NCBI GenBank assembly: GCA_023423045.1
Contig: JAFAGA010000029.1
Span: 1 to 60,717 of the forward strand
Direction of reading: 5' to 3'
Length of the DNA stretch: 60,717 nucleotides
DNA from: Bacillota bacterium
GTDB lineage: Bacteria; Bacillota; Clostridia; Lachnospirales; Lachnospiraceae
In this document: positions 1 through 7,194 of the stretch, piece after piece
Layout: every line of letters starts with the position of its first letter
Position numbering within the stretch: the stretch's first letter is position 1
Translations under genes and position numbers: made by a program
Notes under the pieces: generated by a model
Told to the model about the DNA's origin: nothing
The model's input: only the letters and a program-made list of their open reading frames with translations
Database searches by the model: none

Positions 1-81
1 CATTTCATCGGACTTTAAAGCCGGTAATTCAACATTTTCTAAAGAAAGGGTCTGTTTACTTTTTAATAATAAAGCCTTCAT
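1..81 (-). CDS. zinc-type alcohol dehydrogenase-like protein (MDR family), N-terminus only
   Basis: The gene runs off the left edge, so only the first 27 codons are visible. The peptide begins MKALLLKSKQTLSLENVELP, the usual opening strand of medium-chain dehydrogenases (GroES-like fold; polyol and alcohol dehydrogenases). A strong GGAGGAG ribosome site sits a few bases upstream of the ATG at 79-81. A good promoter lies at 247-274 on the same strand. Substrate and full length cannot be judged. The family call rests on a short N-terminal pattern and is tentative. Confidence 0.6.
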   Translation of the reverse strand, partial: MKALLLKSKQTLSLENVELPALKSDEM

Positions 82-246
82 ATTCTCCTCCAACCTGTCT
101 TTTGAATTTTTCAGATAAATCACTTACAGCTTACTTATGTATTATTTCTGTTTCTTAATACAGAGGGAGACATTACTTTCTCTGCCGCTCATAATAAGAA
201 GCAATTCGAGAAGAAAGATGTTACATTAGCTTCCCTGCTTTCTCTC

Positions 247-274
247 ATTTTAGCATAGATACAAGAATTTTCAA
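247..274 (-). promoter_or_regulatory. predicted sigma-A promoter for the left-edge dehydrogenase
   Basis: On the minus strand, TTGAAA (269-274) and TAAAAT (247-252) are separated by 16 bases. The leader to the start codon is about 160 bases. Seen by pattern only. The rest of the 82-443 gap holds this promoter and the terminator at 324-366, and I see no gene in it. Confidence 0.5.
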
Positions 275-323
275 GAAAATTTCCTGTAACCGGACAGGCA
301 ATATTCTTGCGCTGTGTACATAA

Positions 324-366
324 AAAATGAGAAGAAATCTCATGGTGGGTTTCTTCTCATTTCTTT
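324..366 (-). terminator. intrinsic terminator of the enoate reductase gene
   Basis: A perfect 13-bp inverted repeat (325-337 with 350-362, AAATGAGAAGAAA and its complement) has a 12-base loop. On the minus strand it is followed by a T run. It lies about 80 bases downstream of the stop of the minus-strand reductase gene. Confidence 0.8.
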
Positions 367-443
367 GTACATTTTATCAAGGCGTTTATAATAAGGTATT
401 TAAATTTGCTTGTTGCCTAAGCTGTTTTCAACGGAAAAACAGG

Positions 444-2492
444 TTAAATGTTCATAGCTGCTTCATAAGCTGCCCAGATAGCATCCATGACATTGGTAGG
501 CTGTTTTGCATCTCCGATCAGGTAGACATTTTCCCCTTTGATATCTTCATAAAGAGCATTGTTGGGAACGTATCCTACGGATACTACAATGTGGTCGGCA
601 GGAATTTCATGTTTCTTTTGTATTCCGTTAGGGCCAAGGGCAAACAAACGCTTTGCACGGTTTGCAGTATTGGGGTAGTTCTTTTCTGTTTCGATGATGG
701 TTGCAACACCGTCTTTGTAGCTTTCTACCACTGCATTTTTGAGGACATTCACTTTATAATAGTCCAGCAATTCCATCATCATATTATAGTTGGCGGCAGA
801 TAAGCCGAAGGCATTTAAGATCGTCTCGCTCATGTCCACGATAGTGACTTTTTTACCTTCCTTGCCAAGCATATAGGCAATTTCACAACCCGTAAGACCG
901 CCGCCTATGACAATTACATTCTCACCCTGGATTTCAGTGCTTCGTAAGGTATCACAGGCATAGCTAACCTTAGGGCTATCAAAACCGGGAGTATTTAATT
1001 TTCGCTCTGTTGCACCGGTGGCTACAAATATTTCATCATATCCTTTTATCATATCAGAAGTTACCTGGGTATTCATATGGATGCGGATCGGCAGGTCCTG
1101 TACCTGCTTTTTGTACCATGCCAGCAGATGCCTGTCATCCTCCTTGAAATCGGGAGTGGCAGCAGCAACGAACACACCACCCAGTTCGCCGGTCTTTTCA
1201 TACAAATCCACCTCATGTCCGCGGATTGCACATACCCTTGCGGCCTCCATACCTCCCAGTCCGCCGCCGATAACCAATACCTTCTTCCTGGTTTTTGCCG
1301 GCTTTAAGGCGTAGCTTTCTTCCCTTCCGCAGGCGGGATTTACAGCACAGCTGATATCTTTATTCTGGAAGATACGGCCAAGGCAGCCCTGATGGCAGGA
1401 AATACAGGGACGTATCTCTTCCAGTTTTCCTTCATAGTACTTGTTGCCAAGCTCAGCGTCAGCAAGCAGGGGGCGTCCCATGCCCATCATGTCAACCAGC
1501 CCGTCAGAAATAGCGTCCTCTGCTGTTTGAGGGTCATCAAAGCGTCCGGCGCAGACCACAGGAATATTTACCGCCTGTTTTACCTTTGATACATCGCCTA
1601 AGTTGCAGGCTTTTGGCATATACATAGGCGGATGTGCCCAGAACCAGGAATCATAGCTGCCATTATCGCAGTTCAGCATATCATAGCCGTATTCTTCCAG
1701 TTTCTTTGCAACGATAAGCCCTTCCTCCAAATCACGCCCCTTTTCTTCGAACTCTTCTCCTGGCAAGGCGCCGCGGTTAAAATCTTTTATATAGCTGCGA
1801 ACGCTATAGCGGACAGATACGGGGAAATCCTGGCCGCACTTCGCCTTAATGGCTTCCACAATTTCTTTGGCGAAGCGTAATCGGTTATCCAGGGAGCCGC
1901 CGTATTCATCCGTACGGTTATTGAAGAAGTTAATGGCGAACTGATCCAGTAAGTACCCTTCATGTATCGCATGGATTTCTACGCCATCTCCGCCGGCCCG
2001 TTTTACCAGATAGGAAACTTCGGCAAAATTCTTAATATACTGTTTAATCTCCTCTACGGTCATCCCTCTGTTTTTGATTGTGGGATCCCATACATTCTGG
2101 ATTGGCGCGGGGGCTGGAAGCATTTTCCATGAATTCTCATCTTCCAAATGTGCCGCGCGGCCGTTCATTGCGGTAAGCTGTACAAAAACCTTGGAATTGT
2201 ATTGATGTACTCCATCCATCAGATATTTCATCTGGGATACATATTCTTCAGGACTGTTCACCGGATTTAAAAAGGGCATGGGGATAATGGGCACAAGCCC
2301 TGTGATAATAAGGCCGGTGCCTCCTTTGGCCCGTTCAATATAGTAATCCGCCCCCTCCTTGGTGTATGCCCCTGTCTTCAGATTCATAAGACGCGGTGAA
2401 AATACACCCATGGGCATCATGGCAATACGGTTGCGTACCTCCACACTGCCGATTTTTATAGGCGAGAATAAGTTTGTGTACTTGTTTGACAT
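444..2492 (-). CDS. NADH:flavin oxidoreductase / 2-enoate (2,4-dienoyl-CoA) reductase family protein
   Basis: A 682-residue flavo-iron-sulfur enzyme expected to reduce activated C=C bonds with NAD(P)H. The N-terminal ~370 residues are an Old-yellow-enzyme TIM barrel (FMN). Then comes the 4Fe-4S motif CISCHQGC followed 11 residues later by another Cys. After it lie two Rossmann GxGxxG motifs (VIGGGLGG and VIGGGLTG) for FAD and NAD(P)H. Length and layout match clostridial enoate reductases and the BaiCD/FldZ/FadH group. The start at 2492 is chosen because AGAAGGGAGC lies just upstream and the protein then begins MSNKYTNLFSPIKIG, as relatives do; an in-frame upstream start would add 17 atypical residues. 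It is divergent from a TetR gene, and a palindrome at its start site suggests repression by that regulator. The substrate is unknown. Confidence 0.9.
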   Translation of the reverse strand: MSNKYTNLFSPIKIGSVEVRNRIAMMPMGVFSPRLMNLKTGAYTKEGADYYIERAKGGTGLIITGLVPIIPMPFLNPVNSPEEYVSQMKYLMDGVHQYNSKVFVQLTAMNGRAAHLEDENSWKMLPAPAPIQNVWDPTIKNRGMTVEEIKQYIKNFAEVSYLVKRAGGDGVEIHAIHEGYLLDQFAINFFNNRTDEYGGSLDNRLRFAKEIVEAIKAKCGQDFPVSVRYSVRSYIKDFNRGALPGEEFEEKGRDLEEGLIVAKKLEEYGYDMLNCDNGSYDSWFWAHPPMYMPKACNLGDVSKVKQAVNIPVVCAGRFDDPQTAEDAISDGLVDMMGMGRPLLADAELGNKYYEGKLEEIRPCISCHQGCLGRIFQNKDISCAVNPACGREESYALKPAKTRKKVLVIGGGLGGMEAARVCAIRGHEVDLYEKTGELGGVFVAAATPDFKEDDRHLLAWYKKQVQDLPIRIHMNTQVTSDMIKGYDEIFVATGATERKLNTPGFDSPKVSYACDTLRSTEIQGENVIVIGGGLTGCEIAYMLGKEGKKVTIVDMSETILNAFGLSAANYNMMMELLDYYKVNVLKNAVVESYKDGVATIIETEKNYPNTANRAKRLFALGPNGIQKKHEIPADHIVVSVGYVPNNALYEDIKGENVYLIGDAKQPTNVMDAIWAAYEAAMNI

Positions 2493-2571
2493 AGCGTGCT
2501 CCCTTCTGACTTCTTTCTTCTTAACTCTTACAATAGGTTCCATTTTTTAAAAACTTGCATCTTTACTGCAT

Positions 2572-2623
2572 GTCATGTACATGACTTTGATAAAATCATA
2601 ACAATCTTTAAAAGAAACGTCCA
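2572..2623 (-). promoter_or_regulatory. promoter and palindromic operator of the enoate reductase gene
   Basis: Minus-strand -35 TGGACG (2618-2623) and -10 TATGAT (2595-2600) are 17 bases apart. About nine bases past the -10, across the expected transcription start, lies a perfect 14-bp palindrome GTCATGTACATGAC (2572-2585). This is the usual place for a TetR-family operator. The TetR gene next door is the obvious candidate to bind it, which is inference. Confidence 0.6.
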
Positions 2624-2688
2624 TAGCAATAGAATACAATTCGGCGAATGATATTCTGTTAAAAGTGACGAATTTTTTGAGTCCATTT

Positions 2689-2717
2689 TTGACAAATGAC
2701 TTGTTACATGATATGAT
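2689..2717 (+). promoter_or_regulatory. sigma-A promoter of the TetR gene
   Basis: Consensus TTGACA (2689-2694) and TATGAT (2712-2717) are separated by 17 bases, about 30 bases before the TetR start codon. The divergent reductase promoter lies roughly 70 bases away. Confidence 0.7.
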
Positions 2718-2750
2718 TCCACTCAGAGTAACCGGATTAGGAGAGCAGAT

Positions 2751-3347
2751 ATGGAAGTCCAAAATAACCGCAAAAAACAGGCGATGGAAACAAAGGAAAC
2801 AATATTTCAATGTGCCGTGGAGCTTTTCGCCCAAAACTCTTACGAGAAAGTGACCGTCGGTGATATCTGCCGTTATGCAAAGGTATCCGTGGGTGCTTTT
2901 TACCACCACTTTAAGAATAAAGAGAACATATTGAATGAAGGATATCGGCTGTTTGATTCCCAGCTCGAGGCCAATTGGGAGGAAGGGCATCCGGACGGGG
3001 AGCTGGAAGCGCTTCACTTCCTTGTGGATGACCAGATGAAATGTATGGAGCAGATGGGAGCTTTGGCTGCTTCCCAATATTTTAAAAACCAATTGTCCAA
3101 TGAGATAAAATATATTTTAGATAAAGAACGTTTCTTTTACGGGACCATTTATGAAACAGTGGAAAAAGGGGTGGAGGCCGGCCGCCTTTTTGGGGATTGC
3201 AGGGTTATTACAGAGGATATATTAAGTACTTGCAGAGGTATTATTTATGACTGGTGCCTGCATGAAGGTGATTATAGCCTGGCTCAGAAGGGTAAGAGGC
3301 TGTTGGAGATGGTATTGTATTACTATGGAAGAAAACCTAACTACTAA
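2751..3347 (+). CDS. TetR/AcrR family transcriptional regulator
   Basis: A 198-residue DNA-binding regulator. The N-terminal ~60 residues carry the TetR helix-turn-helix with the typical ending VSVGAFYHHFKNKENI. The remainder is an all-helical ligand domain without a recognisable ligand signature. An AGGAGAGC ribosome site precedes the ATG. It is divergent from the enoate reductase gene, and the 14-bp palindrome at 2572-2585 sits where a repressor would block that gene. It probably senses the reductase's substrate or a related electrophile, which is inference. The VOC gene downstream is close enough to share its transcript. Confidence 0.9.
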   Translation: MEVQNNRKKQAMETKETIFQCAVELFAQNSYEKVTVGDICRYAKVSVGAFYHHFKNKENILNEGYRLFDSQLEANWEEGHPDGELEALHFLVDDQMKCMEQMGALAASQYFKNQLSNEIKYILDKERFFYGTIYETVEKGVEAGRLFGDCRVITEDILSTCRGIIYDWCLHEGDYSLAQKGKRLLEMVLYYYGRKPNY

Positions 3348-3377
3348 TATTTTCAGAGGATTGATATGGAGGTACCA

Positions 3378-3833
3378 ATGCATTTAGGTTCTGTTTATTT
3401 GATTGCCAATGACTTTGAAAAATCAATTGATTTTTATGAAAAGCTATTGCAAATTCCTGTTACCAGGAAAAATATGAATCGGTTTGCCATGTTTGATTTT
3501 GAAGGGAAATGCATCGCTATCATGAATGGCCATTTTGATACGGAAAACCCGGATAAGGTCATACATAAAGGGGAATATTCGGAATACTTTGATGATTTAA
3601 AATCAATTGCCCTATTACCGAATTCACGAAAGTTTGTACTTAATTTTTGGGATGAAGATTTGAGAAAAGAGCATGGGCGTATTAGAGATGCAAAGATTTC
3701 TGATAATTTAACCAAGATTAAATATGTGTGTAATGTAAATCCATATTATTATTTTCAGCTAACAGACCCGGATGGAAATGTAATAGAAGTAACCGGAATG
3801 TATACTCCTGGAGAAGGGGAATTTGATGAATAA
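3378..3833 (+). CDS. VOC superfamily (glyoxalase/dioxygenase-like) protein
   Basis: About 151 residues with one vicinal-oxygen-chelate fold. It opens HLGSVYLIANDFEKSIDFYEKLL and closes with the usual FQLTDPDGNVIEVTG strand. The start at 3378 has a perfect GGAGG five bases upstream; an alternative ATG at 3366 overlaps that ribosome site. The insertion of about 30 residues in the middle (KGEYSEYFDDLKSIALLPNS region) lacks a clear match. It lies 30 bases after the TetR gene and is followed by a terminator at 3841-3881, so TetR and VOC probably form one transcript. Members act in detoxification or resistance, but the reaction cannot be told from sequence. Confidence 0.8.
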   Translation: MHLGSVYLIANDFEKSIDFYEKLLQIPVTRKNMNRFAMFDFEGKCIAIMNGHFDTENPDKVIHKGEYSEYFDDLKSIALLPNSRKFVLNFWDEDLRKEHGRIRDAKISDNLTKIKYVCNVNPYYYFQLTDPDGNVIEVTGMYTPGEGEFDE

Positions 3834-3840
3834 TTCTGTT

Positions 3841-3881
3841 TAAGCCATTGAATCAAGCTTTGAGCAATGGCTTATTTTTTT
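3841..3881 (+). terminator. intrinsic terminator after the VOC gene
   Basis: A 10-bp stem (TAAGCCATTG at 3841-3850 with CAATGGCTTA at 3865-3874) is followed by a run of T. Confidence 0.9.
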
Positions 3882-4021
3882 GACATCTCTATCATCTAGT
3901 GGGATAACCCTGGTATTATTCAGAACAAGACATTATCGGATAGGTTACGATTTATGCTGTATAGCATGGAGAGAATAAGCATTTTTCATGGAGTGCATAT
4001 TGGGGTATAATTCTTAACCAT

Positions 4022-4519
4022 TTATTCGTCATCATATTTACCAGGAACTCTCTTTTTTTCAAGGTCTTTAAGATTCTCGGGCAAGTGATAGCTCATAATA
4101 TGGTTAAATTTTTCTAATTCCACATTCCCGAGATAATCAGCAGAAAAAGTGATTTCGTCTATACCAATAGTGTCATGTGGTCCTAAATAAGGCAGTGATT
4201 TGAAGGTAACATAACTCTTACGATTATCCGAAGAGATTTTCTTTACTTCAACACTATAATAATTGACAATCGGAGCAATTGTATAATATTCATCATAAAA
4301 ATCATTTGATGCCTCAATGAGTTTTGTTAAATAGGTATTCACTAGTAACTGCTTAAAATCATCTTGATTAATAGATAATTGCATAGAAGCTGTAGTACTT
4401 ACATCATCTTGGAAAATCCTCGTTTCAGTAAAAAGATAACCGATAAGAATAGCATCTAATAATATCATGGCTAACAAAATTATCTTTCTGTTTTTTCTTA
4501 ATAATCCGGACAACAACAT
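4022..4519 (-). CDS. membrane-anchored hypothetical protein, DUF3888-like
   Basis: About 165 residues. Basic residues then a single hydrophobic segment (roughly residues 12-30, KIILLAMILLDAILIGYLF) suggest a membrane anchor or uncleaved signal. The extracytoplasmic part contains a YLGPHDTIGIDEITFSAD stretch and ends with a K..FNH motif, which recalls DUF3888 proteins of bacilli and clostridia; I hold this family match with moderate confidence. The ATG at 4517-4519 follows a GGGGTG ribosome site; a GTG one codon earlier is possible. It lies 25 bases after the next minus-strand gene, so the pair is probably co-transcribed. Function unknown. Confidence 0.6.
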   Translation of the reverse strand: MLLSGLLRKNRKIILLAMILLDAILIGYLFTETRIFQDDVSTTASMQLSINQDDFKQLLVNTYLTKLIEASNDFYDEYYTIAPIVNYYSVEVKKISSDNRKSYVTFKSLPYLGPHDTIGIDEITFSADYLGNVELEKFNHIMSYHLPENLKDLEKKRVPGKYDDE

Positions 4520-4544
4520 CACCCCAAATTATCGAAATAGACAC

Positions 4545-5021
4545 TTAGAATAACTTCTCAATAAAATATATTTTATAGTCATTTGGAAAATAAAGAACAA
4601 TTAATGCATTTTCGCGTAATACGAACTTCTGCCACACGTGATATCTATCAAATTTGGGCATATTACTTTCAGGTACATTCAAATCTGTTGTAATTGTTTG
4701 AATAAACTCTTCAATATTATAATCACTTTTTGAACTTCCATAATAACCCTGAACTTCCTTTGAATCATCCTTTGAAGTAATTAGGGGCAATTTATAGATT
4801 TCATTTGTTTCAAAAAGCGTATACCGTTTTCCTTTCCCTTGGAAGTCATGCTTATCTTGATTATGGTAAACAATTTTTAAATTTGATGGTATATTAATAC
4901 CCCAATTTAACTCATAGATACTTTCTTGAGAAAAATCACTTTCTCCAAAGTAATAGAATAAGATTGGAATTAAAATTATTCCTATAATAATTAATGTAAA
5001 AAGAACTCTTCTTATCTTCAT
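4545..5021 (-). CDS. hypothetical membrane-anchored protein
   Basis: About 158 residues, not assigned to a family. An N-terminal hydrophobic stretch (MKIRRVLFTLIIIGIILIPI) looks like an uncleaved signal anchor. The rest is a polar extracytoplasmic domain rich in Tyr, Asp and Lys with no catalytic motif that I recognise. The start at 5021 is preferred because GGAG lies nine bases upstream; a TTG five codons earlier would overlap that site. Base composition is clearly more AT-rich than neighbouring recR, as in its downstream partner. The two look like a small transcription unit of accessory origin. Confidence 0.55.
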   Translation of the reverse strand: MKIRRVLFTLIIIGIILIPILFYYFGESDFSQESIYELNWGINIPSNLKIVYHNQDKHDFQGKGKRYTLFETNEIYKLPLITSKDDSKEVQGYYGSSKSDYNIEEFIQTITTDLNVPESNMPKFDRYHVWQKFVLRENALIVLYFPNDYKIYFIEKLF

Positions 5022-5097
5022 TAATATATACTCCAATTATATGGTAATTATGCTGTTCCTGGCTCTAACTCTTGCTTAAAACCCTACTTTTGATCGT

Positions 5098-5147
5098 GCA
5101 AAAACGCAGGAGAAAGAGGTGGCACGGGCACGGCTTTTTCCTGCGTT
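5098..5147 (-). terminator. intrinsic terminator of recR
   Basis: A 9-bp stem (AACGCAGGA and TCCTGCGTT, 5103-5111 with 5139-5147) encloses a GC-rich loop. On the minus strand it is followed by TTTT. It lies about 80 bases after the recR stop. Confidence 0.7.
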
Positions 5148-5229
5148 GAAGAACTTTACTTTCCTGTTGTAAAACTGTTTTTGTCCGCTGTTAAATTCTA
5201 TTTTCGAGTAACAAATAACCAATCCAGTA

Positions 5230-5826
5230 CTATAATTCCACTCTTCCTTCAAATGCCCGAAGCAATGTCACTTCATCGATATACTCCAGATCACCGCCTA
5301 CCGGTATTCCGCTGGCGATACGGCTGACCTTAATCCCTGCCGGCTTGATCAGCTTGCTCAGGTACATGGCCGTTGCCTCACCTTCCAAGCTGGAATTTGT
5401 AGCGATAATAACCTCGTCAACGTCCCCCTGAAGGCGCAGCATCAATTCCTTCAGCTTGATATCAGCGGGACCGATTCCCAGCATCGGAGAGATTGCACCA
5501 TGAAGAACATGATAGACACCCTCGTATTTTCCGGTCTTTTCGTAGGCCGCTAAATCTCTGGGATTCTCTACGACCATGATCTGACGCTTGTTGCGCCCCG
5601 GAGAAGAACAGATCGGACAGAGTTCTCTATCGGTAAGCGTCAGGCATTCCGCACAGTAGCGGATATTCTGTTTTGCTTCCATAATGGAACCGGCCAGGCC
5701 GGATACCTGTTCCTCGGACATATTGATGATATGGAATGCCAGCCGCTGGGCGGTTTTGGTTCCCACCCCGGGAAGTCTGGACAATTCCTCTATTAATTTA
5801 CTGATTTGTCTACTGTAATAATCCAT
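5230..5826 (-). CDS. recR: recombination mediator protein RecR
   Basis: A 198-residue protein, the normal RecR length, that helps load RecA at gaps as part of the RecFOR pathway. The N-terminal helix-hairpin-helix (LSRLPGVGTKTAQRLAFHI), the four-cysteine zinc finger (YCAEC...CPIC) and the Toprim domain (VVENPRDLAAYEKTG, then IIATNSSLEGEATAMYL) are all intact. GAAGGAG precedes the ATG. In most Firmicutes recR follows dnaX and the YbaB/EbfC gene. Here neither is upstream and the gene has its own near-consensus promoter (5854-5882) and terminator, so it forms a single-gene unit. Confidence 0.97.
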   Translation of the reverse strand: MDYYSRQISKLIEELSRLPGVGTKTAQRLAFHIINMSEEQVSGLAGSIMEAKQNIRYCAECLTLTDRELCPICSSPGRNKRQIMVVENPRDLAAYEKTGKYEGVYHVLHGAISPMLGIGPADIKLKELMLRLQGDVDEVIIATNSSLEGEATAMYLSKLIKPAGIKVSRIASGIPVGGDLEYIDEVTLLRAFEGRVEL

Positions 5827-5853
5827 TGGTTTTTACTCCTTCTGTCTTGATTT

Positions 5854-5882
5854 ATCATACCTTATAAGGCGCCTATTTTCAA
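5854..5882 (-). promoter_or_regulatory. sigma-A promoter of recR
   Basis: Minus-strand TTGAAA (5877-5882) and TATGAT (5854-5859) are 17 bases apart, about 30 bases before the recR start codon. Confidence 0.7.
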
Positions 5883-6046
5883 GCGTTTTATAGATTTATA
5901 ATTTATCATGAACAGTCATTATTTTTAAAGTAATGAAAGAAGGATGACAAAATCAGCCGGCTGATGCATAATGAAAGGGTGACGAGTTTTTATCTTCAGC
6001 TCTTTCAATTTCAAAGCAAATTTATTATAAAGGATGGTGTTCTGAC

Positions 6047-6542
6047 ATGGAGCAGTTTTCAATACCGGGTGCGGGCGGGATAATTGTCAAAGATATAAAT
6101 GGCGAAAAAAATATCCTTATGCAAACGCGCGTCAAGCCACATGCACCGCAGGAAAATGGTCTGTTAGAGATTCCAGCCGGAAAAATCAGGGCTTTTTGAA
6201 AGTATATTTGATACCTTGAAAAGAGAAATCAAAGAAGAAACGGGCCTTGATGTTGTTGAAATACTGGGAGAATGTCTATCTACAATTTATGAAGGAAACT
6301 CATATAAAGTTATAAACTTTATGCCGTTTTCTTGTTCTCAAAACCTCGTCGGAGATTATCCGATCATGGTTTTTGTATTTATCTGTCAGGTTAAGGGAGA
6401 GTTGTTGCCATTCTCCGACGAATCAAAAAATTATAAATGGACCCCTATTTCAGAGATAAAAAGAATTTTGAAAGATTCACCGCAATCTTTATATCCCATG
6501 CATGTGGATACTCTAAAGAAATATGTCCATGCTTGTGAATAG
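6047..6542 (+). pseudogene. Nudix hydrolase gene broken by a one-base frameshift
   Basis: The first frame (ATG at 6047, AAGGATGG upstream) encodes 50 residues ending GKIRAF then a stop at 6197-6199. The rest of the domain continues in the +1 frame from about 6198 to 6542 with the Nudix half REIKEETGLDV. Dropping one T from the five-T run at 6193-6197 restores GKIRAFESIFDTLKREIKEETG, a perfect Nudix box (G-x5-E-x7-RExxEExG), and one ORF of about 164 residues. Such enzymes hydrolyse nucleoside diphosphate derivatives; the layout is ADP-ribose-pyrophosphatase-like. The lesion may be a true mutation, a slippage switch or a sequencing error. Confidence 0.85.
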
Positions 6543-6671
6543 GGACATTCACGGCTGCAGATGAATTAAAATAAGACGATATGAGATTATATATGGTGAG
6601 GTGAAATTTACATATGGCAATTAGGAATGCGGCTAAGGCAAGTCCCCAGCGAAGTTCTGATGAAATTGTAA

Positions 6672-6743
6672 TAAAAACGGAGCAGCCAAGCACAGGGCGG
6701 CCAACTTCAATATCCGGTTAGCCGCCCGCTGCACGGTTGCTCC
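6672..6743 (-). terminator. large terminator of the DUF1538/PII operon
   Basis: Nested stems (6679-6687 with 6735-6743, and GGGCGGC 6695-6701 with GCCGCCC 6721-6727) are followed on the minus strand by a GTTTTTA tract (6673-6678). It lies 33 bases after the last gene of the operon. I see no convincing gene between 6543 and 6775. Confidence 0.7.
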
Positions 6744-6775
6744 TGCTTGTATCATACTGACTGTAAAAGGGATTG

Positions 6776-7027
6776 TTAACCGTGAAGTCCTCTTGACTGC
6801 CGATCCATATCTTCCACAACAATATCATAGATTTCACCCAAAGAAGCGCAGTACTCAAGCAGCTTCCAAGGTGCATTCGTGTGAAAATGGATTTTTATCA
6901 ATTCTTCATCTCCGACGGCAAGCAGACAATCTCCCTTGAGGTTCTTTGTGATATACTCATTGATTTCATCCTCCGAAAGATTCTCTCCTTCGATCAACAA
7001 TTGAGTATCGTACTTAAATTCCAGCAT
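6776..7027 (-). CDS. small protein resembling one domain of FakA/DAK-type kinases
   Basis: An 83-residue protein. The chain FKYDTQLLIEGENLSEDEI, then GDCLLAVGDEELIKIHFHTN, then GEIYDIVVEDMDRQ matches the internal domain that follows the DhaL kinase domain in fatty-acid kinase FakA/YloV proteins, which are over 500 residues. Neither the nucleotide-binding DhaL part nor the rest is present, so this is a free-standing domain and not a kinase. The start at 7027 has GGAG seven bases upstream; the ATG at 7033 overlaps that site. It is last in the DUF1538-PII operon, just before the terminator. It may be a binding or adaptor subunit of that membrane system, which is inference. Confidence 0.7.
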   Translation of the reverse strand: MLEFKYDTQLLIEGENLSEDEINEYITKNLKGDCLLAVGDEELIKIHFHTNAPWKLLEYCASLGEIYDIVVEDMDRQSRGLHG

Positions 7028-7071
7028 AAGCATTCTCCTTTCACATTCTTTTTATGGTATTCCGGCACTTC

Positions 7072-7194
7072 TTATCCATATCTCAGATCTCCATGCAGCA
7101 GGCGATAGCAATGGCCGCGATATCCTCCGCCACCGGGCGTAACAACTCTTGTCACATCCGCTTTCGACAGGATTCCATGGGGCACTTTATTCAC
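7072..7194 (-). other. possible 40-codon ORF with a hydantoinase-B-like motif
   Basis: This small frame opens with GTG overlapping the stop of the PII gene (GTGA) and ends 45 bases before the next gene, filling the gap between two operon members. It contains VTRVVTPGGGGY, which recalls the conserved PGGGGYGDP end of N-methylhydantoinase/oxoprolinase B subunits, but the residues after it do not match. There is no good ribosome site. It could be a remnant of a lost gene, a coupled small protein, or chance. Confidence 0.25.

Noticed and set aside
6614..6721. 35-codon plus-strand frame (MAIRNAAKASPQRSSDEI...) with a weak GAGGTG site
   Set aside because: It overlaps the large operon terminator on the other strand, and no relatives can be recognised. 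The evidence is too thin to call a gene.
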